DNA of 64,000 nt from Trema orientale (Eukaryota > Streptophyta > Magnoliopsida > Rosales > Cannabaceae). This document shows, one piece after another, positions 1-11,700 of this stretch; position 1 is the first letter of the stretch; the number at the start of each line of letters is the position of its first letter. Below the pieces are notes generated by a model that saw nothing but the letters and a program-made list of their open reading frames with translations, was not told where the DNA came from and ran no database searches. The stretch spans positions 80,774 to 144,773 of the forward strand of contig JXTC01000291.1 of the NCBI GenBank assembly GCA_002914845.1. The letters run 5' to 3'. The position numbers and the translations under genes are program-made.

Positions 1-25
1 AAAAAAAAAAAGAAAGAAATTTTAA

Positions 26-2688
26 GGATTTGTGGCAGTTAAGTCCCTGAATTCTTTAATTAGTGAACATTTGGTCCTTGAACTAAATATATGTTCAAAA
101 ATATCACTGAATTAACTAACTGATGACAACGTCCTTTTTATCAAAAATTGTTAACACCGTTATAAATTAGATGAAAAAAAAGCTTGTAACGTATTATGTG
201 AAAACCTATAATTCATTAAGGGTTAATTTGGTAATTAATCAAAATATGAGTTAATAATCAAATAAAAAGAATTATTAGGAAATTGGGCTTAAGTGTGAAA
301 GTTTTTATACTCTGGAGTCAAATGATAATTAATAGCAAGAGACTTATGTCAACAGAAAGTTTATGAATAGGGGTTAAGTTTCAATTCTAAGAAGTTGGTA
401 CCCCAAATAATGGTCTACCACATGGCAAAAAAGCTGGAAAAAAATCCTCAATTCCTAAATTTACCTTTTTTCTCTCGAGTTCTCATTTTCCCTCTTGTAA
501 CCGTTACTGTCGCCATCAAACGGACCACCTCTAGACACTTCCAGGTGTCGCTGCCACCACTAAACAATGCCCAGTGCTCGAGACATCGACACCAACCCTA
601 GCTCCATCAGAGAAGCGGCTTAACATTGCTGCGAAGAGGAGGTAGGTGAGAAATGACCAATGGCATTTCCAGTGCCTTGGCACCACCGTCCGGCCACCTG
701 GGATGTTGTTGTTAGTATCATTGGATTAGTCTCATCGCAAGCTTCAAAACATTACCCATCTTGCATCCTAACTTAGCCCAATTAGAAAGTTGTCATTGTT
801 GGCCATTTTACAACTTTAATGTTGTTCAGTTGTTTTTCAAACCAGTTATTAGTATGAGATTTCGTTGTCAAATTTGGATTTTGCTCATCAAAACATAAAG
901 TTTGATGTATAACATTAACTTTGCTTGTAGCTAAGCACAGAATTCGAGGTGATGAGGCTTAGGAATCTCCCCGTTTCGTGTATCGGGCTTGGATTTTATC
1001 CTAGACCTAAATTGGACGAGCTATATAGCTACCCTAACTAACTATGAAAGCCATAGTGAAGTTGGTTTGAAGATTTGGCTAGTGATCGTTCAAAGTGAGT
1101 GAACGACATTTCAAGAAGCCGAATGAGTGATCAATCTTACGACCGCAGATCGAGCACTACCCAGACTGTTAAGACCGCAGATCGAGCACTACCCAGACTA
1201 TTGATAACTACTCTTAGTTGCTCTATACACAGAGATAGGAGTTCGATTACATAGCTTTATAACGATTGTTATAAATTTACTTACTTTGACTAGATATAGA
1301 ACTTTGTGAATTAAACTGTAAAAATATAATTTAAGCCGATTATATATAGGCATTTGAACTTGAGATATTCAACTCTTTAGGAGATACGTCTCATTAGATG
1401 GCGTAGTCATTTTATTATTTATTGTTATGTGCAGGAATAAGTGTTGCCGATTTTGACAATAACAACAGTCATATTGTTGAATTGTTCTCAAAAATTTGTA
1501 GACTAGGCTGGTTATACAAATACAAATATCCAATAGAATATGCAGATAATACTAGCATGAATGTTCAAGATGATATGCGAACTATACGAGCACGAATGTC
1601 CAGGAGGACATCAGACAATACTAGCACGAATATTCAATTGGACATGCAGACATTAATGTTTGCACAAATGTCTAAATAGGACCTGTAGACATGTCATATT
1701 ATGGGTATAAATAATTCTTTGGTAACATGTAGCCTGTATCACGTGTGTGTATGTGTGAGAAAGACATGGTTGGGATACACAAATATTTGGGAAGTTATTC
1801 AAATTTAGTTTTGAATAAAATTTTTTGGAAATGTTGGTTCATAAAGTGCTTAGAAACATTTTACTAAATTACTAACCACGCAGGTTTTTAAGATATACTG
1901 GTTTTGTGATACACAGTTTTTGAATTTCTACTCGGTATTCATATATCCACCCTTTATGTTCCTCCCATTTAAGTTTAGGGGTTGTGTTACGGGTCCAGTT
2001 GGCTTGTACAGTGACTCGGTATTCTTTGCGGTCTTGTTTCTCCTCTTTAATTAATACTACCTTATCTTATTGATTCTTTGCATATTTTCTAAATAAATTA
2101 TTCTGCATTGTTTAACAAGCTTATAAGTAGATGTATGAGTGTATTTTATTATAGGCTTTATGTATACGAGAACATTTTAAGAACTGTGTTGGAATTGAAT
2201 TCTCTCATTAAATTTTTAAAAACAAGGTTAAAGTTTTATTAACCAAATTGGCGATTAAGTTAAATGTATGCTTTGAAAGAAATGAGTTTAATAGAGCTTT
2301 TCGATGAGAATAATTCTTAGATATGTTTTATGAGCTTTTCATGATGATGTCGTTTTTGTATGAATTTTCGAAATTGGACTTGTTCCAATAATTATTCCAA
2401 TAATATTTGGAAATCTTATTTGTAAAACTCTTAATTTACCACTAACCTGAGGTTTGGATTGTGACATACTGTCTAAAAAAAGTTCTTTTATTTCTGATAT
2501 ATAGACAAATTTCCACTTTCCAAGGTTTGAAACCCTCTTATTTTTTTCCAAAAATCCTCAAATTTTTTTTTATCAAAAAGGACATTATAATGGTTGGTTA
2601 ATTCAATGATATTTTTAAGCATTTTTGTAGTTCAAGATCCAAATGGTCATTGTATAAAGAATTGAGGGACCTTTAGTGCCATAAACCC
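26..2688. mobile_element. Non-autonomous MULE-like element with TIRs of about 120 bp
   Basis: Positions 26-150 (GGATTTGTGGCAGTTAAGTC onward) are repeated in inverted orientation at 2566-2688. Flanks are AAATTTTAA (17-25) and AAATTTTAT (2689-2697), a 9-bp target duplication with one mismatch, as expected for Mutator-like elements. The interior has no credible transposase; its open frames are short and unrelated to known proteins. Part of it (about 940-1130) resembles the solo LTR further right. A 27-bp segment is repeated with period 33 at 1141-1200. Confidence 0.7.
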
Positions 2689-2720
2689 AAATTTTATACT
2701 GCGAATTCGAAGGATAGGCT

Positions 2721-2770
2721 AGTAATTATGGTTTTGTTATATTCCAGTAATTATGGTTTTGTTATATTCC
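2721..2770. repeat. Perfect 25-bp tandem duplication
   Basis: The 25-mer beginning AGTAATTATGG occupies 2721-2745 and again 2746-2770 with no mismatch, immediately outside the long-TIR element. It looks like a recent local duplication. Confidence 0.9.
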
Positions 2771-3731
2771 TTAAAATAAAAAAAGGAACACATTTGCTTT
2801 AAAAGGATAAGTATATATTGATTAATTTTTTTGAAGTCAGTTGCTAATTTCTTCCACATTAATAAAATGCATGTCATATAGTTCAAAAGTCTATGCTAAA
2901 AGTAGTCGATCTCATGTATAAAAGGATTTATTGAAAATGAAAAATTGGTGTAGATCCATTATCATCTGTGACCAATAATAATTGCACGAATTATTCAAAA
3001 TAATAATAATCGTCACGAAGCATGCGAAATATTAGAGTTAGTAGTCTTCGAACCAGTCAAAACAAGCATTGCTAATGAATTTCCATAATTTGACATAGTA
3101 TTGGTACTCTTTGCAGCTCACGAGAAAATCCCAAACCAATTATGATTAGGTTTTTGTTATGGTAAGACGCATCAAATTTTGGTTATATATTGAGGTGAAT
3201 CCGAAAGAAGGAGCCGTATGAGCTCATCACCTCAATGAATGATCATAATTGCAATGTTATATCATAACAACTCTTATATATAATTAATAGTTCAATATTA
3301 TGTACGTAAGTACATATTTTTCAATTATACAACTAAGTTATATGCTTTTCTCAAATGTAAAAGTACTCGTCTTTTTCACTGTAAATGTATTGTGTTGGAA
3401 ATTGTTGTTCAGATATTAAGTTAAAGAGACTTGGTTACATATGCCACCTGCAGTTCCAGATTGGAAAGGAAACAAATATTACGACATTTTATAAGAGTTG
3501 GAATAGAAGGTTATGACCCTACAAAAAAAGGCTCTCTTGTGGCTTGCACATGGGTTATGTTCCCATATTGTTCCTTTTTTACTGAAATCATGTTGTTCTT
3601 CCTCAACTTTCCTTTTTTATTTCTATTTTTTGTCATTTATGAACTTTGATCTCAATTGTTTCGATTTTATTCACCATTGTCCATCTTCCTTCTTTCTTAT
3701 AAGTTTTCATCGAAAATGTTGATGCTCATTT
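2771..3731. other. Unassigned AT-rich intergenic sequence
   Basis: No gene is supported. The two short open frames near 3431-3722 overlap in different frames and have low-complexity, hydrophobic translations without recognisable domains. No terminal repeats are evident. Confidence 0.5.
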
Positions 3732-4348
3732 TGTCAATAGGTCTAGAAGTATAAGTCCAAATGAGTAAAAATAATATATAGGAATACAAAGTGTTTTATA
3801 GTGGTTCAATCAAAGCTTACATTCACTAAGTAAATTATATGATTACAATTTGACACAGTTTTTGTCACATTCAGCGTGCCCATTCTCAATGTCTCCCTTT
3901 ATTTATAGGGTGAGAGTAAATCAATCTAAGAAATAATATTGGGCTAATTCTTGTAACTGGCATATTAACTTACAATGATTTGGCTAATTACGGAGTTTCT
4001 AAGGGTTTTATTTATTAATACGATTGTAATAACGTGCATAGAGACATTGTAATTAACCCTACACGTAATTCATGAGTTTAATACTTTTAGGATGTTTGGC
4101 ACGTGGCGTGTTGCATGACCCCATCTACGTAGTTGAAGTCATTGATAGGACATAATGACTTGATCGGTGGTCTTGAGAATGTAGAACTCAATGATAACTC
4201 CTCAATCCTCATTCGTTCTGCATATTGGCGAGCTCCCCCCTGTCCAGGTCGTCTTGGATACTAAGGTCAAACTTTAATTACTGATGAGCTCGGTGATGAC
4301 TCTATCTTTGCTCCCCATCGAGAATGTATCTTATTATGCCACATGTCA
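3732..4348 (-). repeat. Possible LTR-like remnant
   Basis: The stretch begins TGTCAATAGG and ends CCACATGTCA. It contains a run (GTGGTTCAATCAAAGCTTAC) and a TATTTATAGGG motif like those seen in antisense plant LTRs. No target duplication was found and no internal domain accompanies it, so this is tentative. Confidence 0.25.
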
Positions 4349-5645
4349 TCTGATTTTTATTTTTTCATAATTTTTATTTTTAAATTTCTAATATTTTTAA
4401 CTAATTAGACATAAAATAATATTATTTTTTTTATTTTTTTTTAAGTGGGCCAAGAAGGGGCCGACCCGATCCATCCTTCTTCCTAATCTCCCTTTAGGCA
4501 GGCCAGGCCGGCTGACCCAACCCATTTTGTCACCCAACTAATTACATCATTACAAAGCTATCAAACAGACGGATGGGAGAGAGCCATGTGCCCAACTAAT
4601 TACGGTCACAATAATAACTGTAGGCGGTTAACCCAAGTTAGTGGGTTTCACCACCCACAATTATGAGCAAGTGGAATAATTAATTATATCAAAGGAAGTT
4701 TTCCTTTGGGTCACCTACACCCATAGGTCTACTAGCCTAGCAAATTAGACGAGCATCATGATAGTGCAAGTTGTAAGAGTCGTCTCTCGGCCTGATATAT
4801 AAAGACTCAAGACGCAGTTGATGGGGGACATCAGAGACACATTCACATGCACATATCTCAGTCAGTTGATAGACTAGATGGGAAATTGAGGAAAGGAGTG
4901 GTACAAAAAGACAGAGCATAAAATCTCAGCTAAAGAGGGGATAATAATACGTTTAAATAAGAAGTATAACTTCACCTGAATTATTATCATCTCTTAAACA
5001 GTTTACTCGATGTATTACTTCATTTGTTATAATTTTTAGTCTTATTTGCAATTCCCATTTAAATTATGGTCACTCTCGCCTGGAAAAATCTAGAGGAAAC
5101 TAAGTTTTCAATATACTTATTTCATATATCATATTATCTTCGCCTGACATCTTAGTCAAATATTATATACCCAGCTGAATTTTACATGCACTTGTCCATC
5201 TGAAAGCATACATATTGATATCGCCTCCGGAGGATCCAACCACCAAAATGATCGGTTTTATTTTCATTAATATATAAGTTATTTATTCATCTGAGTTATT
5301 CATCTGTACATTCATATTCATATTCTAACCATATAAGCTAAATTCTATTTTATGCTAGCACACCTAGTGCAACTCAACGGAACTTATTTAGCCATAATTT
5401 TACTTTATTCAATTATTCCTAGTTTTGCATTCATCATCCACACACACGTCAAATCCCGTCTCTTACTAAGACTCTTAGTGTGATTCAGCGTAGTCTACCC
5501 TGCTAAAAGATCTGGTCGCATGCCATCCTTGACGTCACATAACATCCAACCACAGCTAAATACTAATCTTATTTCTTAAGCCTATTTTCGCCATAATTAG
5601 TCAAATTCTTGCACATCCCGTGCAAACCTTTGTAGAGGCGTATAT
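4349..5645. other. 3' flank of CslG copy A, no gene seen
   Basis: AT-rich sequence with a GC-richer patch at 4440-4580 (GGGCCAAGAAGGGGCC and similar) that resembles an eroded hAT end. The open frame at 4737-4919 has no recognisable domain and is not supported. Confidence 0.4.
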
Positions 5646-5651
5646 TTTATT
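5646..5651 (-). terminator. AATAAA polyadenylation-type signal of CslG copy A
   Basis: AATAAA on the minus strand, about 66 nt after the TAA stop at 5719-5717, is a plausible near-upstream polyadenylation element. No canonical hexamer is obvious at the same place after copy B, although both 3' flanks share a block reading GATATTGATTGGA. Confidence 0.4.
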
Positions 5652-5716
5652 CTTTACACGTATTCATATCTTAATAACAAATTAATATGCACAGTCCAAT
5701 CAATATCAATTATACA

Positions 5717-8700
5717 TTAGTTTCTCAAAGTGATAAAAGCTACTAAAAAGAGAGAAAGGGCAAAAAAGGTTGAAAGCAAAGTGGTTTTTGCAGGAAGTCC
5801 TCCTTTGTCGTTCCTAAAACACATAGCTCCATAAACAGGCTTGCAATTCACCACGGCAAATGCAGCTATAATCATCTGCACAAAAAGCTCCTCAAAAGCA
5901 CTTTTGCCACCCAAAAACACAAGTAGGAGCCCCCACAAGAGCGCAACCAAGTTAGTTATTGAAGCCGTTGTTAAGGACACAAACATGGGCGAATGGACGC
6001 CAAACTCAAAGACCCCTTGTTTGTATCTTTCGCTTTGTTCGTCTTCGAGGACTTTGTTCGTCACATCAAAATTGATTGTGAAAATTCCTAAGGATTTCAG
6101 AAAGTATTCGATCGCACCAAATAGATAACTAGAGAGGCTCCTTATCAACCACATTCTTTGATCATTCCACCACCTTTGGAATGTTCCTCCCCCGATGACG
6201 AACTCTAAGAGGTCTTGACCATAAGCTCCAAGGAAAAGGAATAAGTACAAGATAATCCATGGCTCTGAAATCTACACGATAAGGTGACACTCAAAAGGAA
6301 TTAAGTTCAAACCGATAAAATTACTCAGCACAAACGAAAATAGATAGACATATATATATCTATATCATCGGTGAAAACTGAAGTTGGTTTATAACCAATT
6401 ACAAATTCTTATTTCAATTATAAGATTGACACAATTTTGCATGACAATTTCTAACTGGTTGAAAAACTAGTAATCAAGATCATTTTTCTTAAGAATCTCA
6501 GCAATAAAATTTTATAGGACAGTAACTCTAGAAATTTAGGACTACTTTTGTAACTTCCACTAAATTATTTAATTAATGTTATCTTACCACTAAACTATTT
6601 TCTTATATTTTTGGTAGTGATTTATTTATGGATATCTTAGCCAAATGGCCGAATTTGGGGTCTAAGTTTAAGAAATGGCCAGTTTTCAAAAACTATTAAA
6701 AATAACTGAGTTTATAAAAAGAATTTTACAAAATGGCGGGTTCATCAAAAAAGACTTAATATATCAGTTTTTGTACATTTATACCAGTTTATTTTTAAAA
6801 AAAAAACATATATTGATATTGTTACAAAATATTTGGTAATGAAATTGATACACAAAAATTAATATATTGATAAGAACTTGATATATTGATACATACTAAT
6901 TTGCTATAATGAAATCGATATAAAAAATTGATATACTAAAGAGCGACCACTTTGTAGAAAATAATAAAAGAAAAAGGGACACTTATTAAATAGGTGAAGA
7001 AAACGGCTATTTCTTTTAATAAGGTGGAAAAAAAGAAAAAAAGATCATTTCTTATAAGTACTCTTCATGTTTCTAAGAGATTTGAGATGTTTCATAATGA
7101 ATAAAGTTTGAACTCCGATGAAGGCTTTGTACATTTTCTTTAGCCTAAAAACAAGTGGGACCTTACCTTTGGGAAGATAGTGACTCCATTGAGGAGAGCT
7201 AGCTGAGGTAGAAAGGCATATACGGCAACTGGAATCGACCAAATGGACCAAAATGCATAATGACTATAACCCAAGCCCATGAGAAGGCCCATGGAACGGG
7301 AGCCGAAAGTTATTGTACAATATTTGGAGAAAGACACGTCAAGGTTGCCTATGGCCCATCGTTTGTTCTGGTTGAGCACATCAACAAGGCTGATTGGGGC
7401 ATCTCCGTAAAATGCTGTCTTATCTGGATTACAGAAAATGGACTTCCATCCTTCGCATTGCAGAAGATAACCCGTGAAGAAATCCTCTACTAATGATCCA
7501 TACCTTACACCTATCTGTACATTTTCATTACAACTCCACGTTTGTCATTTAACTTTGGAAATTTAGCTGAAATTATAAACTTAGTGTCACAAGTAGAATT
7601 AATGCACATCATATACTTATGAAAAATGCCACAAATGAGACATGTCAAATGTGTTGTGCCAGTATGGCTCATTTAAGTGAAGCACAAACGTACTTTCATG
7701 TCGTGCTAGGCATGACCCACATTTTAGTCGTGTCGTACTTTGCTAGCCCATAATATAAAATTATTGGCCCGGCATGGCCCACTGGCCCATGTTTTAATAT
7801 GCCGTCCCATGCCAACTCACGTGCTTGAACGTGCTAGTCTTTTTAGGCCGAAATTGGCCCATCTAATTAATAAATTTTATTAATTTTAGTGTCCTTTTAT
7901 CAATTTTTTTTTTTCAAATAATTCGAATTTATATAAAAAAGAAAAGTAAATTTGATGTAAAATTTCATACACCAAGAAGAAAAAAAAACAAGAGAATATT
8001 TGAAATAATAATAATTATTTATAGATTAAGTATCTCCTAACTACGTTCGTGGATATTAAATTTATAAACAATAATTTCAAAACTAGATCAAGTACATCTT
8101 AACTAGGTTTGTATTACACCTATTTAATCGTTTATTCATAATTATTTAACAATTCTTCTTTTCTTTTTTGAATAAAAGTCTATCAAGGTGAAGAAGCATC
8201 AAGAGAGAGTAAAAGTATCCCAACTAAGTTGGTACCAAACTATCTCAATAATCCTTGCTTAATAACCCTTGAAAGATAATTATTATTAATAAGAAAAATA
8301 GAAGAAAAGAGAACAATAGTTTAGAGCTTACAACCCAAAAACAAAAGTAACTAGAAAAGACCTAAAAAAAGAAATCATATGAGCCTCATTAAAACCTAAC
8401 TAGACTAAACCCAATAGGAAAAAAGTTACAGCCAGGAAAAAGAATACTCATTACTCAAGAAAAAAATCACTAACAAAAATGATAAAAATATGAAGGAGTT
8501 AAATCCCTTACAACATAAGAAAGAATAAAATCTTATTAATTTTTCTCGACGTTGTTTGATTCTAAGTTTGCAAAATCTTCTTCCCATATTATGTGGTATA
8601 TTTTTTGCATTCTTTTTTTTTTCTCTTTTCTCATTGTCCTGAATTCTATTATGATATATGTATATATTATTAAATCAGATTATATCTTATATTAATATAA

Positions 8701-11700
8701 GATATGTAGTTTTCTTCTTAAAATTCAAAATATCTATTTATAAATGTTGAAGGTATGTAATGTAGGACTAGGAAATTTCACATAATTCTCTTAACCACGT
8801 TAATTTAATAAATATCACACTTCAAAACATATAAAATACATCATATTCTAAATATGTTTTGAACTAGATTGAGGTGCTAAAGAAAAAAAATAAATTAAAA
8901 AGACATTTATGTAGGAAATATATGTTTAACGTACTAATGTGTCGTACCTAGGGATGTCAATTTCACGAATGAGGTAGTGCACCTGCCCGAATAGGGCGGA
9001 CTTTCACCGTTATAAATAGTACGGGGTATGGAGCGGGGATTCCCCGTTTAATATTTAGTGGGGCGGGGCGGGCTTGGGATTGAGTGTCCCGCACCGACCC
9101 CGCCCCAATCATATATAAGCTTATTTCTATTTTTTTATATAATAGTGATTCAAGTAGATGTTTTTTAAAAAGAAAAAAAATCTAATAATATATAGTCATA
9201 CATTAATATTTTTTGAGTTATTTGGGATTGTGTTAGCTTTATGAATGAATGATATGCTATATGATTTTAGTATTAAATATTTTATACTTGACAATTCTAA
9301 CATGTTAAAGTTTTATTTGAATGTGTTTTTTAGTTATTTAGGTCTAAAATTAGAATTTTCAATGAAGTTAACTTAATTTTCATTATTTTTTGATGTAATT
9401 AGACTTTTAAAAGATTGGAACTAACATAGAATTATTTAACTTATACAAGATGACGATTCCAAACGGGGACCCCGATATACCAATGGGGAAACTGATCCCC
9501 GATGGAGATTCTCCGAAATTGCCCCGCACCAAATAAAATGGTGAATGATGCGAGGATGGTATAGTAAAATAATAATGGAGACGGGGATGGTAAACACAAA
9601 ACCGTTCCCACACCGCCCCATTAACATCCCTAGTCGTACCTATTATACTAGCCTGTCGTGCTATGTTTATAGACATGTCGTGCTGTACTTAGTCCATTGT
9701 GCCTAATTCATTGGCCTGATACGGCTCATGATTTAATGTGACATGCCATGTCGTGTCACTATGCTAATGGGCCAGGCCAACCCTCTTGACAACTCTAGCT
9801 ACAATATAACCATATATGAAATCTCCTTGTCAGTTTTATAGTGTTCATATTTTAATATCTTATTTCATGTCCAATTAATATTTAGATGACACGGTATATA
9901 AAAAATCTAAATGAAAACGGTAAATTAAAATTAGCGACTCCATAATTCTAGGAATTACAAAAATACTAAACATATAGGACCCATCTTAACTATCATTATA
10001 ATTCGGTTTCGATTTTTTTGTGTAAACTTCGCCCTATTTTTGCATGACTAACATACAATTTAAAAAAGAAAAAGAAGAGGTGGGATTCTAGTACAATTGG
10101 TAACTGGTGTATTTAGTTCAAAATTTGTAAATTAAAAGTTAGTGAGGCTTAAAAAAGAAACACAATTATATATGCATCATAAGATGTGCAACAAATCACT
10201 AAAAGTCCACATGAAAAAAGGGTGAAGACTAATTAAATCCCTCACAGAATCACAGTTATGTACTAGCCTAATCATATTGCCATATGTGTGATGACTGGAT
10301 TGCATGTGGTAAATAGTGGAACGCAAGATAATAATAGCAAAATAGGGAAATTAGACAAAATAAGCCTGTTGAAAGTGACTTTTAATAAAAGGCCGATATA
10401 CCAAAATTATTTTCAAAATATACTTTTTGCAAGGTCGTGTTGAGCGTACTCGAGAGAAAAACTACTTTGTTAAGAATTTTTTTTTTTTTCAAAATATACC
10501 TCTCTCTCTCTCTCTCTCTCTGTTAAGAAATTTATAAACATAGAACTTATTAATAAAATTCACTTTTGAAATGCTCTTAGTACTTTGCTAAGGAACCAAA
10601 AATAATAATGTACTAACCTTATGGCCCCATTGGGTTCGGTTCTCATAATTGCAACGGGCAACACCGTGCGCCAAATTTAGTACTTCTTGAGAATGGATAG
10701 GCTTCTTCACAACGTAATCTGGGCCCAGTTCCTCTATCTCCGGTAACACTAACTTTGATGGGCCTCCAAAGAAAGCCCGTCTTCTGAAAAAGCATCCAGT
10801 TCCGAAATAATCTGGGCCTGAAAGCCCATCCAATCCGACAGGATTGATCTTGTATAATCTTTTGTGCTCACAACCGTAGATGTCATTCTCGTTGATGCCA
10901 TGAAATCGTTGAGGAAACTGAATGTAAGCAACTTGGGATTCAACTTCAGGGTCTGATAAGTAGCAAAGAGCTCGGAGAGGGGTTTGGGGATCATTTGAGT
11001 ACATGTCACAGTCCAGTGTGAGGATTATGGGGGCGTTTGTCATGGTGGCGGATACCCGAATCTTAAAAATAAAAATAAAAATAAAAATAAAAGGTAGTTA
11101 ATAATTAAAATGGCTACGGTAGGGACGTCCCTACGTAGGGTCATGCCTTAATTACCGTTGGATGGGAATCTGTGGGGAATAACGAGAATCTGTGGAGAAT
11201 CTATTTATATACAGATTCCCATCCAACGATGAATAGACAGGGCCCTACGTAGGGGCGCCCCTACTGTAGACGCGCCCTTAAAAAAAATAAGGGGGAAAAA
11301 AAACGAACGAAAAAATTTTGTGTCCCCCAATTTCCTGTTGTGATCTAAAATATAAGACCTACATGTCATTTACTTATTGGTACCAGCTGTGAGAATTTAA
11401 TGATACGTGGGATGCATTATATAATCAACTAATTATCATTTGTGATAATTTGACTTATGGATAGTATTTTCTTTTCTTTTCTTTTTCTTTTTTTCTTTCG
11501 GTTAATGGCATAAATGGTCTATGAAGTTATCCAATTGATGACAATTTGGTCCTCAAAGTTCTAATTATGGTAATTAAGCTTCTGAATTTTCCGATTTAAA
11601 GCAATTTGATTTCTATACTGTTTAAATTGCGATCTGCGGTTAAAAATCTGACGAGAAACATACATAAGAAATAAACGATAGTATCTGAAAGTGTATTTAA

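Noticed and set aside
1422..1679. 85-residue frame inside the left MULE-like element
   Set aside because: The translation contains internally repeated, low-complexity sequence without a domain; no splice partners were seen.
5841..6128. Plus-strand open frames opposite exon 6 of both CslG copies (also 27815-28135)
   Set aside because: They are antisense shadows of the membrane-segment coding exon, without start context or domain.
10749..11009. Second minus-strand open frame within CslG A exon 4 (and its equivalent at 30344-30550)
   Set aside because: It is an out-of-frame shadow of the exon encoding the DCD motif; the true frame is the one matching the Csl family.
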